Positions 18,586 to 28,069 are shown, counted from the first letter of the stretch. The stretch is 64,000 bases of DNA from Opitutaceae bacterium (GCA_028280945.1 JANQKV010000006.1:27028-91027); one strand, 5' to 3'. Made by a program: numbers and translations. The notes: generated by a model from the sequence alone, not told the origin.

Positions 18586-20028
18586 TTAGTTGCTCCGAGT
18601 CCGGCGGCGGAAACAGCCGGCGACACCAACCGTGACGATCAGCGAGCCTGTCGCGACCCAGAGGTTGGAGACGGCGGAGAAGGCGATGCCCCAACCGGCG
18701 AGGGTGCCCAGGCCCATACCCAGCAGCACGCCCCGTGGTTGGAAACGCCACTTGTTCACCACGATCATCATGCAGCCCACCATCGGGCCAAAGAAGGCGC
18801 CCATCACCGCCTGCGTGGTTTGAAAGAGTGACCCCATCACCGTGGCCAAACCCGCGGTTGCCATGGCCAGAATTCCGATCCCCACACTGGCGTAGCGGCC
18901 GAAGCGATACAGCTCCTGCGAGGTGCGCTTCCGGCCAAACCGTTGCAACCAATCGTTGGTGAGGGTGCCCGCCAGGGCAATGATGCCGCTTGTCATACTG
19001 CTCATGGTGGCGGCCAGCAGCGATGCGATAAGCAGTCCGGCAATACCCGGCGGCAGTTCCTTGGTGATGAAATAGGCGAGGACCTGGTCCGCGTTTTCCG
19101 GCAGGTTGTCATCGGGGTGATTCTGAAACCATACCCACAGCAGCAGTCCGGCTGTCACGAGGAAGACGCAGACGATGATCACGCCCCACGTGTTGATCGC
19201 AAAGGCCCGGGCCGCCGCGCGGGTGGATTCGGCGGCATGGTAACGCTGCAGCATCATCAGGTCGCCGGTGTAGCTGCCGAGATTGCCGATCATCAGACCG
19301 AACACGACGGACCAGAACGTGATGTCCTGCGTCAGATCGAAGGTGAAATCGAACAGCACCAGGCGTTGGCCTTGGTCGAGCTGCGCGTAGATTTCGCCGA
19401 GGGGTAGATCCAGTTTTTGCAGGATGAAGCCGATGATGAACAGCATGCCCAGCGCCATGATCGTGAACTGGATGGCATCGGTGACGATGACACTGCGGAT
19501 GCCGCCGATCGCGGTATAGAGCGTGCACGTTACCCCGATGCTGATGACGATGGGCCAGAACCACTCGTCGCCCAGTCCGGTTGCCCCGAGCAACACCAAC
19601 GTCGGTGCCACGAGGATTGCGGCCATCCAGCCGATGCGCAGCAGGATGAACATTGCCGACAGACACAGGCGGACCGATTCCCCCAACCGTTCCTCGATGA
19701 TGTCGTAGGGATGGAGGCCGCCGCCGGCCAGATAGCGGGGCAAAAACCAAAACCGCAGGATCGCCCACGTGATGGGAAAACCCAGCATGCTCACGACGAT
19801 CCCGGCGCCATCCGAGAAGGCGACGCTGGTGTAGATGACATAGCTGACCCCGCTGAACAGCGTGGCCGCCATGCTGAAGCCGACCATGACCATGCCCAAC
19901 CGCCCGCGAAACCCCCTCCTGGAGGTGAAGTAGGCGTCGCTGTCTCCGGACCTGCCCCGACTCGCCAGCCCAGCCCACACCACCCCCACGAGGTAGATGG
20001 CGACGACGACTAGGTCCAGGGAACGCAC
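18586..20028 (-). CDS. Sodium:solute symporter (SSS) family transporter
   Basis: An inner-membrane Na+-coupled transporter of the SSS family (relatives carry sugars, sialic acid, pantothenate, proline). About 13 hydrophobic helices are visible; family features include GFSMAATLFSGVSYV, LHPYDIIEERLG, YTAIGGIRSVIVTDAIQF and LLAATMSSMTSGI. It starts with GTG at 20028, 29 bases after the SDR stop, and is the last gene of a leftward operon with two Gfo/Idh oxidoreductases and the SDR. The substrate is probably the carbohydrate or polyol processed by them; this is inferred. Confidence 0.9.
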   Translation of the reverse strand: MRSLDLVVVAIYLVGVVWAGLASRGRSGDSDAYFTSRRGFRGRLGMVMVGFSMAATLFSGVSYVIYTSVAFSDGAGIVVSMLGFPITWAILRFWFLPRYLAGGGLHPYDIIEERLGESVRLCLSAMFILLRIGWMAAILVAPTLVLLGATGLGDEWFWPIVISIGVTCTLYTAIGGIRSVIVTDAIQFTIMALGMLFIIGFILQKLDLPLGEIYAQLDQGQRLVLFDFTFDLTQDITFWSVVFGLMIGNLGSYTGDLMMLQRYHAAESTRAAARAFAINTWGVIIVCVFLVTAGLLLWVWFQNHPDDNLPENADQVLAYFITKELPPGIAGLLIASLLAATMSSMTSGIIALAGTLTNDWLQRFGRKRTSQELYRFGRYASVGIGILAMATAGLATVMGSLFQTTQAVMGAFFGPMVGCMMIVVNKWRFQPRGVLLGMGLGTLAGWGIAFSAVSNLWVATGSLIVTVGVAGCFRRRTRSN

Positions 20029-20057
20029 AAGGCTGGCTTTACCGGGCGCCGCGACGA

Positions 20058-20843
20058 TTACTTGGCCGTATAGCCGCCATCGATGGGGAGATTGGCACCG
20101 GTGATGTAGGTTGCGGCGTCACTCAGCAGGAAGACAACGGCGCCGCCGATTTCGTCGGCGTTCGCCATGCGGCCGAGCATCGTCATTTTGCCGTAGCGTT
20201 TAAGGAAGGCGTCGGCCTGGGGTTTGCCGGGATCATAAATGCCTCCCGGGGACACCACGTTCACACGCACGTTGCGATCGCCGTAGTGGGAGGCGAGATA
20301 ACGGGTCAGGTTGATCATGCCTCCCTTGTGAAAAAAGTAATCCGGCGGGGCTGACATGTTCGTGCCTTCGTAAAGCCAGGGATTGGGTCCGATCATGCCC
20401 ATCTGGGAGGAGATGTTGACGATACTGCCGGAGCCGTTCTCGGCCATGGCATCACCAAAGGCCCGCACCGTGGCAAAAAAGCCGGTGGAGTTCACCTCCA
20501 TTGAAGCTCGCCATTGCTCGAGGTCGCCGTCGGGGCCGGTCATGGGCCGGCTCACCGCGTTGAAGACGATGCCATCGATCCGACTGTGCTGCGCCAAAAC
20601 CCGGTTGCGCAGACTGTGAAGAGACGCTTCCGAGCAGATGTCGACTTCTTCCACGTCCACCTGATGTCCCGCCGCATTTTGAGTAGACGCCACCGCCTCT
20701 AAAGCCGGCCGGTTGCGGGAGGCCACCACCAAGGTGGCCTCTGCGCCGGCGATTGCGTCCACCAACGCTCGGCCCAACAAGCCGGTGCCACCAAATTGAA
20801 TGATGACCTTGTTGGTGAGAGAAAACCGAGGGGGAGTGGACAT
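20058..20843 (-). CDS. SDR family NAD(P)-dependent oxidoreductase
   Basis: A short-chain dehydrogenase of 261 residues. The Rossmann motif is GGTGLLG near residue 17, and the catalytic residues are Ser in NISSQMG and Tyr/Lys in YFFHK. C-terminal LPIDGGYTAK is typical of classical SDRs. An insertion before the catalytic Tyr (NPWLYEGTNMSAPPD) is slightly unusual. It sits between the Gfo/Idh genes and the symporter, so it probably oxidises an alcohol of the imported sugar or derivative. Confidence 0.9.
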   Translation of the reverse strand: MSTPPRFSLTNKVIIQFGGTGLLGRALVDAIAGAEATLVVASRNRPALEAVASTQNAAGHQVDVEEVDICSEASLHSLRNRVLAQHSRIDGIVFNAVSRPMTGPDGDLEQWRASMEVNSTGFFATVRAFGDAMAENGSGSIVNISSQMGMIGPNPWLYEGTNMSAPPDYFFHKGGMINLTRYLASHYGDRNVRVNVVSPGGIYDPGKPQADAFLKRYGKMTMLGRMANADEIGGAVVFLLSDAATYITGANLPIDGGYTAK

Positions 20844-20860
20844 GGGCTAGGGGAATGATT

Positions 20861-20944
20861 GCCCACTAAACACACGAAATCACACGAAAAGCAGGGGTAT
20901 CAGACGGAGGAGTTGTTTCGTGCTATTTCGTGTGTTTAGTGGGC
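20861..20944. repeat. Long inverted repeat inside the operon gap
   Basis: Arms 20861-20889 and 20916-20944 are 29 bases with two mismatches (left arm starts GCCCACTAAACACACGAAAT), spacer 26 bases. It belongs to the CACGAAA-type intergenic repeats found elsewhere in the window and fills the gap between the Gfo/Idh and SDR genes. It could form a stable RNA hairpin altering expression ratios. Confidence 0.8.
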
Positions 20945-20948
20945 TGCA

Positions 20949-21917
20949 TTAGGTTGTCTGAATTTCAGAAAGCGGAACGACGCGGCCACCTTGTTCGCGG
21001 CTGACTTTGCCCGCGATCACGAGCTGCATCAATTCCACGGTTTCGGCGAAGGGGAAGGGATACATTCCGGTGCGCAGGTAATCGACAAACGCGAGCAGTT
21101 GGGTTTTGAAGGCGAAAAAACTGTCCTCCGAGACGGTCTGCACCCGGCCGTTGGTCCCGCAGAGTTGCAGGCAACCGAAGCCACCCAGCATGTCCCGGTT
21201 GGCGACAACGATCACATCCGCGCCGCAGCGATGGGTGAGGTGCACGATGTTGCGATCGATGGTCCCGGTGTTTTGCGCGGTGAGAAATCCAGGGCCGAGA
21301 ATGGGGTAGATCGCCTCTAGCGCATGGATGCCATAAGTTTCCCAGGACTTGTGCGTGGTGATGCTGGCAAATCGGATGTCTCCGAGATCCCCGTTGGATT
21401 CGTGATAGGGCATGAACTCCTTGCAGTAGCGCATGCAGCTGGAGGACATGATCGGCCGACCTGCTTCAACCCAGCGGCAGAACGTGCGCAGGTCCTCCAC
21501 GTTGTCGGCCAGGGGTTTGTCCACAAACACCGGCAGGCCCGCTTCGACGAAGGGCCGGGCGCGTGCGACGTGTTCGCCACCGATGTCGGTGGCAACGATC
21601 ACCGCGTCGACTGCGCCGATCACATCTTCCGGGGCCTCGGGAACGTTCGGAACGAGCGAACACTTGGCGACGTGTTCGGCCGTAAATCCACCGTCCCCGG
21701 CGCAGTGGATGTGGGTGACCTGCGCTCCGGGAATGGTCAGCTCTTCCGCGGGTTGCGGGTTGAGGTAGGCCGGGATGCCGGGAAAGGGGCATTCGGTGGT
21801 CATGGTCTCGCGGTCATAGCCGTTGAAGATCGCGCTCCAGGAATACGGGTGGCCGTTGCCCGGAGTGCAGCCGAGCATGGCAAGGCGAATGTTCTTCGGG
21901 TCGGCGACGAGACTCAT
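20949..21917 (-). CDS. Gfo/Idh/MocA family oxidoreductase
   Basis: A probable NAD(P)-dependent sugar or sugar-derivative dehydrogenase. The N-terminal Rossmann domain is atypical (IRLAMLGCTPGNGHPYSW instead of GxGxxG), with DAVIVATDIGGEHVARARPFVEAG and VDKPLA as family landmarks. The C-terminal half shows the substrate domain. 322 residues. Its start overlaps the stop of the second Gfo/Idh gene (ATGA), indicating a coupled pair. A specific substrate cannot be named. Confidence 0.87.
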   Translation of the reverse strand: MSLVADPKNIRLAMLGCTPGNGHPYSWSAIFNGYDRETMTTECPFPGIPAYLNPQPAEELTIPGAQVTHIHCAGDGGFTAEHVAKCSLVPNVPEAPEDVIGAVDAVIVATDIGGEHVARARPFVEAGLPVFVDKPLADNVEDLRTFCRWVEAGRPIMSSSCMRYCKEFMPYHESNGDLGDIRFASITTHKSWETYGIHALEAIYPILGPGFLTAQNTGTIDRNIVHLTHRCGADVIVVANRDMLGGFGCLQLCGTNGRVQTVSEDSFFAFKTQLLAFVDYLRTGMYPFPFAETVELMQLVIAGKVSREQGGRVVPLSEIQTT

Positions 21918-22936
21918 GGGGTGGGCAGGGAAGCGAGGTCATCGAGCACCACGCGTCGTCCGGTGTCGGCTGAGACGAGGGCGGCTTGATTGAAGCGCAG
22001 GGTCTGCACGGCGGCCTCCAGCGAACAGATGTGGGACGGTTTGCCTTCGATGGCGTCGAGCCAGGCATGCGCTTGCGCCTCAAAATGACTGTCGCGATGG
22101 GGCACGGCGTCATCGTGCCACTCCCAATCATTCCCGCGCAAACGGAATATCCCCCAACGCTGGCGATGGTATTCGATCTTTACTGAGCCCGTCGCGGTGT
22201 GGAAGTGCAGGGTGCCATCCTCAGGGGCCTGAAACTGGTTCAGCGCGTAACTCACCAGGATATCGCTGTGGCGGGCGGTGATGTTGACGGTGTCTTCGAT
22301 TTCCACCCGTGGCAGGACCTGGTGAGCACAATCGCAGAACAAGCTTTCGGTTGGGCCAATCACGCTTTCCACAAAGTTGGCCGTGTGGGTGATGGCATCC
22401 TGAATCACGCCGCCACCGGTTTCGCGACGCGCGTAGTAGGTTTGCGAGTAATGGGCGGTGTGGGCGGGTCGTCCGGATGGGAAGTGACTGCCGCCGGCAA
22501 AGGTGACATGTTTGATGTCGCCCAACTCACCGCCATGCAAAAAATCCCGGGCGGCCCTGAGATAGGGGTAGACATGTTGCACATAGGCCACCGCCACCTG
22601 CCGACTGGATGCCTTATGTGCCGCCAGCAAGGCAGGAACCTCTGTCAGGTCGACGGCCAGGGGTTTTTCGATGAGCACATGTTTGCCCGCCTCGAGCGCC
22701 GCCATCGCCATGGGAACATGCAATGGGGGTGGAGTGCAGATCACCACCGCTTCGCCACCACTTGCGAGGGCGGTTGTGAAGTCGGCGAAGGTCTCGACGC
22801 CGTAAGTTCGTTCCATGGTTTTCCGCAAAGAATCATTTGGATCACATCCGGCTACCGCGGCGCGACCGGTGTTCTGGAAACAGCGCAAGTGGCGTTCACC
22901 GATGCTGCCACAACCTACGATGAGAACGGAATGCAT
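21914..22936 (-). CDS. Gfo/Idh/MocA family oxidoreductase
   Basis: A 340-residue dehydrogenase with a canonical Rossmann start (MHSVLIVGCGSIGERHLRCF), VVICTPPPLHVPMAMAALEAGKHVLIEKPLA and a C-terminal substrate domain (FAGGSHFPSGRPAHTAHYSQ). The open frame continues upstream to 23158, but the ATG at 22936 begins the family N-terminus. First gene of the leftward operon, divergent from the propeller-like secreted protein, with a 139-bp shared promoter region in which I see no clear motif. Confidence 0.9.
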   Translation of the reverse strand: MHSVLIVGCGSIGERHLRCFQNTGRAAVAGCDPNDSLRKTMERTYGVETFADFTTALASGGEAVVICTPPPLHVPMAMAALEAGKHVLIEKPLAVDLTEVPALLAAHKASSRQVAVAYVQHVYPYLRAARDFLHGGELGDIKHVTFAGGSHFPSGRPAHTAHYSQTYYARRETGGGVIQDAITHTANFVESVIGPTESLFCDCAHQVLPRVEIEDTVNITARHSDILVSYALNQFQAPEDGTLHFHTATGSVKIEYHRQRWGIFRLRGNDWEWHDDAVPHRDSHFEAQAHAWLDAIEGKPSHICSLEAAVQTLRFNQAALVSADTGRRVVLDDLASLPTP

Positions 22937-23075
22937 GCGAACGGGGCAGGGGGGAAAGACGCGAAAACGAAGCGCAAATTGCGTCGTGGAAATTCGGTAA
23001 CTATGCAACCTTGGTTTCCCGCAAAAGCAAAGCATCCCCCCAGCTCTTGCCCATCTCCCCTGTCCCGTTCCTTCC

Positions 23076-24518
23076 ATGAAATTTCTTTTCCCGGCCCTTA
23101 TCGCTTCCGCCGTGGTTTCAGCTGAGGTCATCGACCTGGGTGACCGTCGTGAACTCATGATCGACCATTACCTCATCGATCGCCTCGACGGCGCGGAGTT
23201 GCAGCTGCAGGAACCGCACAACGAGGGGATTGCCTTTCATTTCGACCGGCCGCACGAGGGTGCGTTTTGTGCCTACGTGACCATTGCCACCTTGCCGGAT
23301 GGCAGCGGCTATCGCGCCTACTACCGGGGCCTGCCCGAAGCCGTGCCCGCGGGATCGCCGGGTGAAGTCACCGCCTACGCGGAATCAGTCGATGGCATCA
23401 CATGGTCCAAGCCGGACAACAACATCGCTCTGCGCGATGCTCCGTGGATCACCCACAACCTGTCGGTCTTCTACGATACCAAACCAGGTGTGCCGGAGGA
23501 CGAACGTTGGAAAGCCCTCGGTGGACTCAATGCCTCCGGCCTGATGCGCATGGTCTCTGCGGATGGCCTTGAATGGCACCACTTCATGGAGGGTGTGCCG
23601 ATTTTCGAAAAAATACCGGAAGATGAAAAACGGTGGCGCTACGATTCGCAGAATTTGGCGTTCTGGTCCGAGTTGGAGCAGCAATATGTCTGCTATTTTC
23701 GCCAGGTGCGTCCCATCGAGGGCATCGGCACCCATGTGCGGCTGATTGCGAGGGCCACAAGCCCGGACTTCGCCAACTGGACTTACGAGGGGGAGATGAC
23801 CTACCGGCGTGCCGATGGTTCGGCTGCGAAGATCGAACACCTCTACACGAATCAAACCGCCGCCTACTTTCGGGCTCCTCACCTTTACGTGGCGATCGCG
23901 GCGCGGTTCCTGCCGGGCCGCCAGGTGTTGAATGAGGCCGAAGCGAAGCAGATTGGTGTGAACCCGAAGTATTTTGGTGATATTTCTGACAGCGTGCTGA
24001 TGACGACGCGCGGCGGCACCATCTACGACCGCACGTTCATGGAGGGATTTGGTCGTCCCGGGTTAGGCATGGAGAACTGGACCTCGCGTACCAATTATCC
24101 GGCGCTTAATCTCATCCAGACTGGACCGGCGGAGATGTCGTTTTTTGTGCAAAAGGCTTACGGCCAGCCCAACCACCGGCTGGAGCGTTATTCCATGCGA
24201 CTCGACGGATTCGCCGCGCTGCACGCCGGTTACGATGGCGGCGAAATGGTGACCAAGCCATTCACGTTTTCCGGTGAGCAATTGGAAATCAACTATGCGA
24301 CCTCAGCTGCCGGCAGCATTCGTTTTGAGTTGCAGGACGAAGCTGGTGAACCGTTGCCGGGATATGCCCTGGCGGATGCCCGCGAGATCATTGGTGACCA
24401 GATTGCCCGCACGGCCACCTGGTCCGGCGGTTCAAGCGTTGCTTCGCTGCAGGGCGAGATCGTCCGCCTGCGGGTGGTGCTCGAAGACGCCAGGCTCTAC
24501 TCGTTTCGTTTTTATTAA
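23076..24518 (+). CDS. Secreted propeller-like protein, possible glycoside hydrolase (GH43/GH32-like)
   Basis: A 480-residue exported protein (signal about residues 1-16, LIASAVVSA). It begins with the conserved block VIDLGDRRELMIDHYLIDRL and has repeats of the type GITWSKP, GLEWHHF, DFANWTYEG, which mark beta-propeller blades of GH43/GH32/GH62-like proteins. A C-terminal beta-sandwich segment includes YATSAAGSIRFELQDEAG. A related protein (28070-29716) shares this architecture, including TSAAGS(I/V)R(F/V)E(L/I)QDEAG. Such proteins are common and uncharacterised in Planctomycetes and Verrucomicrobia. Polysaccharide breakdown is inferred. Confidence 0.75.
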   Translation: MKFLFPALIASAVVSAEVIDLGDRRELMIDHYLIDRLDGAELQLQEPHNEGIAFHFDRPHEGAFCAYVTIATLPDGSGYRAYYRGLPEAVPAGSPGEVTAYAESVDGITWSKPDNNIALRDAPWITHNLSVFYDTKPGVPEDERWKALGGLNASGLMRMVSADGLEWHHFMEGVPIFEKIPEDEKRWRYDSQNLAFWSELEQQYVCYFRQVRPIEGIGTHVRLIARATSPDFANWTYEGEMTYRRADGSAAKIEHLYTNQTAAYFRAPHLYVAIAARFLPGRQVLNEAEAKQIGVNPKYFGDISDSVLMTTRGGTIYDRTFMEGFGRPGLGMENWTSRTNYPALNLIQTGPAEMSFFVQKAYGQPNHRLERYSMRLDGFAALHAGYDGGEMVTKPFTFSGEQLEINYATSAAGSIRFELQDEAGEPLPGYALADAREIIGDQIARTATWSGGSSVASLQGEIVRLRVVLEDARLYSFRFY

Positions 24519-24555
24519 AATCGAGTGAGCGGCTTGGTCCCCGCCGGGAGGTCGA

Positions 24556-24909
24556 CTACGAGAGTGAGTAGAACTGTTCGCGGATAATCTGTCCGTCCTG
24601 CCAGCGCTGCACGGCGACCTGGTCGTATTTCATGACCCCCCACTCGGAGTGCGTGTAGTCGAAGTGCCACTCCACCATCGTGACTTCCTCGCCGACAGCG
24701 ACGGCTTTGACCTCGGCTCCGCGAAACTCGGTGATGTTGCCGAAGAACGCTTCCTCGCGCGTCCGGTTTGCCGCTTTGCCCTCTGCGAGAATGTCGTTTT
24801 TCTCAATCATGACCACGTCCTCGTGGTAGTATTTCTCAAACGCTTCGAGCGCTTTGCCTTCGAGGATGAGGCGGTTGAGGTCGGAGACTTTGTCGAGGAG
24901 ATCGTTCAT
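24556..24909 (-). CDS. SnoaL-like / NTF2-fold protein
   Basis: A 117-residue protein of the NTF2-like superfamily: N-terminal helix (LLDKVSDLNRLILEGKALEAFEKYYHEDVVMIE), then beta strands with GEEVTMVEWHFDYTH and QVAVQRWQDGQIIREQFY. Family members include small enzymes, isomerases and stress-linked binding proteins, so no reaction can be named. The ATG at 24909 is preferred over a TTG at 24921. It converges on the propeller gene with a 37-bp gap. Confidence 0.8.
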   Translation of the reverse strand: MNDLLDKVSDLNRLILEGKALEAFEKYYHEDVVMIEKNDILAEGKAANRTREEAFFGNITEFRGAEVKAVAVGEEVTMVEWHFDYTHSEWGVMKYDQVAVQRWQDGQIIREQFYSLS

Positions 24910-25153
24910 GATGGGATTCAAGATTCGTATTTGGGTGAAGCCGCAGCCTAGGCTGGAACTTCGAAATTTGCGAACGGCGGCGAGTGGCTGATTTCAGCCT
25001 TCGTTTTCAGCGCGTTCGCTGGCCATTCGGGCCCAGCACCGGCACCAGCCCTTGGACGGCATGAATAATCAACAACGCATCGCCGGTCGCGACGGCCGAC
25101 CGGATGGCCGCGCCGACCTTGCGCTGGTTGTGGGACTTTGCCAGGGTGACTGC

Positions 25154-25894
25154 ATGCTGCGAGCCATTGTCACCGGGGGAGCAACCAACATCGGTCTAGC
25201 AATCACGGAGCGTTTACTGGCGGACGATGGCAGAGTGGTTGTCGGTCAACCGGATCCGTCCGTCGCGTCGACCTTGATTGATAAGTATGGCGACCGGGTG
25301 AAGGCACTCGCTGTCGACGTGAGCGATGCCGCGCAGTGTCGCCGGTTCGTGGATGACGCCGCTCGGGAGCTCGGCGGTCTGGATGTGTTGGTCAATAACG
25401 CTGCGATTACCGGTGCCGGTGCCTTGACCCCGCTGGCCGAACTTTCGCCGGAGGAATTCGACCGGATGATCAGGACCAATCTGGGCGGCCCGGTGTTTTG
25501 CTCGCAGGCGTCGGTTTCTCACCTGCGCCAGTCGGGCGGCGGCGTCATCATTCACATTTCATCGGTCAACGCCTCTAAGCCGCAACCCGGCGCGTTGCTT
25601 TACGCGGCGACCAAGTCAGCGGTGGATTCGATCACCCGGTCCATGGCCCGCGAACTCGCCCCGGATGGCATCCGGGTGGTGGCCGTGGCTCCCGGCGATA
25701 TCCGCGTCGACACTTCCGCGGCTTCCGCGCAGGCCATGGCGGCCAAGGGGCTCGATTCGGGAATCGAAGGGTTGACTCCCTTGGGGGCCGGGGAGCCCCA
25801 AGACATCGCCGACACCGTGGCGTTTCTTTGCTCTGACCAAGCCAAGTTTGTGACCGGCACGACCTGGGTGGTCGATGGCGGCCTGCTCGCATGA
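25154..25894 (+). CDS. SDR family NAD(P)-dependent oxidoreductase
   Basis: A classical short-chain dehydrogenase of 246 residues: Rossmann motif VTGGATNIG near residue 6, NNAAITG, catalytic Ser in ISSVNAS and Tyr/Lys in YAATK, and C-terminal GTTWVVDGG. The frame continues upstream to 25052, but the ATG at 25154 begins the normal N-terminus and has an AGGG purine run upstream. Not close in sequence to the SDR at 20058. Convergent with the deacylase gene (11-bp gap). Confidence 0.9.
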   Translation: MLRAIVTGGATNIGLAITERLLADDGRVVVGQPDPSVASTLIDKYGDRVKALAVDVSDAAQCRRFVDDAARELGGLDVLVNNAAITGAGALTPLAELSPEEFDRMIRTNLGGPVFCSQASVSHLRQSGGGVIIHISSVNASKPQPGALLYAATKSAVDSITRSMARELAPDGIRVVAVAPGDIRVDTSAASAQAMAAKGLDSGIEGLTPLGAGEPQDIADTVAFLCSDQAKFVTGTTWVVDGGLLA

Positions 25895-25905
25895 ATCCGG
25901 ACCAC

Positions 25906-26877
25906 TCAGATCGGCACCACCACAAAAAGCGAATCGCCCGCCTGCACCGAACGCGGGTGTCGCCGCAGCACAACCGTGCCTTCGGTCTCCGCCCACACCG
26001 GCGTGGGCGGGCCGTCATGCGTTGGCCAGATCAGACCCAGTTGCGATCCGCCGTCCACCCGATCCCCCAGATCCACCTTGGGTTCCAAGGTCCCGGCGTG
26101 TGGGGCGGGGTGATGAACCTGCAGGTGGGTTTCCTCCGCCTCGGTCGACTGGTAATGGGGCTGAGGAGCGAGTGTCGGGGCCGGCCCGTCCAAGCAACCG
26201 ATTTCGTTGAACAAGTGGCGCAGCCCACGATCCAAAGCCGCCAGGTCCTGCTTCCGCACCCCGCCGGCGCCAAAACACTCGACGTAGATGGCGGGAATCT
26301 GACGGGCGAAGGCCGCGCTCATGGAACGCCCCGGCAGGAACGGTCCCGACCAGCACCAGAATTGATCGAAGCAGGCCGCCATGGCCCGCTGGATAGGCGC
26401 GACGTTGGGATCGTCGCCGATGTATCCCACCCAAGGATACAGCGCCAACGCATGGCCCCCGCTGTGCAGGTCGATGTAATGGGTGGCGCGGGCCAAAACC
26501 GCGCTGTCGAAAAGATGGGCCAGCCTTTCCGTGACAGTGCCGTCGACCCGGCCTGGGAAGGTGCGGGCCAGGTCCGTTCCGTCCACCGGATGACAGCGGG
26601 CGGTGGCCGCAAAAGCGCCCTCGTTGAGCACGGGGATGAACAGCACGGTTCCGCGCAGGTCGTCCGGTTGCCACGATCCCACCCAGTGTCGCAGCAGGGT
26701 GGGTCCCTCGTATTCGTCGCCGTGGGTGGCCCCGTTGACCACAAGAGCCGGGCCGGGTTGCCCCTGCCAGATCCACGCCTCAAAACCAACCTCCTCGTCG
26801 CCGAACCGCCGCTGATGGAGTCCCGGCGGCAGGGCGGTCCAGTCGAATGTCGCGGAGCCTGCGGAAGGAGTCGTCAT
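25906..26877 (-). CDS. Succinylglutamate desuccinylase/aspartoacylase family deacylase
   Basis: A zinc-dependent M14-type deacylase of the AstE/AspA group, which removes acyl groups from N-acyl amino acids. Zinc ligands: His52 and Glu55 in THGDEYEG and His138 in DLHSGGHAL. The C-terminal beta-domain (PHAGTLEPKVDLGDRVDGG, ETEGTVVLRRHP) resembles that of DoeB/EutE ectoine-pathway deacetylases. ATG at 26877 with a GGAG Shine-Dalgarno is chosen over the longer frame from 26949. Divergent from the threonine-synthase-like gene, perhaps a functional pair. Confidence 0.87.
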   Translation of the reverse strand: MTTPSAGSATFDWTALPPGLHQRRFGDEEVGFEAWIWQGQPGPALVVNGATHGDEYEGPTLLRHWVGSWQPDDLRGTVLFIPVLNEGAFAATARCHPVDGTDLARTFPGRVDGTVTERLAHLFDSAVLARATHYIDLHSGGHALALYPWVGYIGDDPNVAPIQRAMAACFDQFWCWSGPFLPGRSMSAAFARQIPAIYVECFGAGGVRKQDLAALDRGLRHLFNEIGCLDGPAPTLAPQPHYQSTEAEETHLQVHHPAPHAGTLEPKVDLGDRVDGGSQLGLIWPTHDGPPTPVWAETEGTVVLRRHPRSVQAGDSLFVVVPI

Positions 26878-26979
26878 GATTAACTCCGGGTCCCTTTTTT
26901 CACTGCAACAGCCAAAACCACACGTACGCCGAGGGCAACGTTGGAGCATGGGGATGGTTTTTTACCCGGAGACGATCGT

Positions 26980-28056
26980 ATGAGTATCTGGAATTTTGCC
27001 GGGCGTTGGGGGGCACCGGCCCCTGAGTTTGCCGTGACCATGGGGGAAGGGAATACGCCGCTGGTCCGTTCGACCACCATCGGTCGCGTCCTGGGACTCG
27101 AAAACCTCTGGTTCAAATATGAAGGGGGCAATCCGACTGGCTCCTACAAGGACCGGTTTGCGGCGGCGGCGGTGGCGCATTTGCGGGCGATGGGCAAGTC
27201 GGCCTGCCTGGGCACCTCGAGCGGCAACACCGGGGCGGCCCTGGCGGCATATTGTGCGCGAGGTGGGCTAAGCTGCCATCTCGCCATCGTTGAAGGAGCC
27301 CCGGAAAGCAAACTCCGCCAGATGCGAGCCTATGGCGCTCACCTCCACCGCATTCAGGATTTTGGGAAATCGCCCGCGGTGAACGAAGCAGTCATGACGG
27401 GGTTGCGGGAACTTGCGCAGGAGTTGGACGCGGGCTTTGAAGTCAGTGCGTTCGTTCATTCACCCTTGGGCATGGCCGGGGTGAAGACCCTCGGTTATGA
27501 GATTGCCGATGCGTTGGCCGGTGATCCGTTTGTCGTCTTCAGTCCCACTGGCGGTGGGGGTCTGACGCTGGCGGTGGCCCGGGCGGTGGCCGAGTCGGGT
27601 GGGACAGGTCGCGTTAATTGCGTTCAACCCGCCGGCAATGACACCATCGCCACGGCGCTGTGGACCGGTTCGAATCGGGCCGTTGCAGTGGAGTCGACCA
27701 CAACCATCAGTGGACTGCAGGTGGGCAGCGTCTTGGACGGCCATGATGTCATAGCCGCTTGCCGCCAGCAGGGTGGCACGGGTTACACCGTTGCGGATGA
27801 TGTTGTGTTGGACTGGCAGGCGCGGCTGGCCCGGGAGGAGGGAATTTTTTGCGAGCCTGCGTGTGCGGTTTCGATGGCAGGTGTTGCCGCCGCACTCGAG
27901 GCGGGTGAGTTGGATCCGTCGGAAAATATCGTGTGCCTGATTACCGGCGTGGGATTCAAGGATGAGCAGTCACTGGCCAAAATGGCGGGAACTAAACCCA
28001 CCTCCCTGTTGCCGACATTCGCGGATTTTTCCGCCGCAGTGCGCGCTGCGCTTTGA
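26980..28056 (+). CDS. Threonine synthase-like PLP enzyme
   Basis: A fold-II PLP enzyme; PLP lysine Lys57 in TGSYKDRF, phosphate-binding SSGNTGAA, and the glycine-rich PTGGGGLTLA. Classical threonine synthase makes threonine from O-phosphohomoserine; close relatives act as dehydratases or on other amino acids. The ATG at 26980 has a GGAG Shine-Dalgarno 8 bases upstream. The location among catabolic genes, with no hom or thrB nearby, leaves room for a non-biosynthetic role. Confidence 0.87.
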   Translation: MSIWNFAGRWGAPAPEFAVTMGEGNTPLVRSTTIGRVLGLENLWFKYEGGNPTGSYKDRFAAAAVAHLRAMGKSACLGTSSGNTGAALAAYCARGGLSCHLAIVEGAPESKLRQMRAYGAHLHRIQDFGKSPAVNEAVMTGLRELAQELDAGFEVSAFVHSPLGMAGVKTLGYEIADALAGDPFVVFSPTGGGGLTLAVARAVAESGGTGRVNCVQPAGNDTIATALWTGSNRAVAVESTTTISGLQVGSVLDGHDVIAACRQQGGTGYTVADDVVLDWQARLAREEGIFCEPACAVSMAGVAAALEAGELDPSENIVCLITGVGFKDEQSLAKMAGTKPTSLLPTFADFSAAVRAAL

Positions 28057-28069
28057 TCCCCAGGAGAAG

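Noticed and set aside
25906..28056. Ectoine degradation operon
   Set aside because: Only a DoeB-like deacylase is present; ectoine hydrolase, EutB/EutC and the semialdehyde dehydrogenase are missing.
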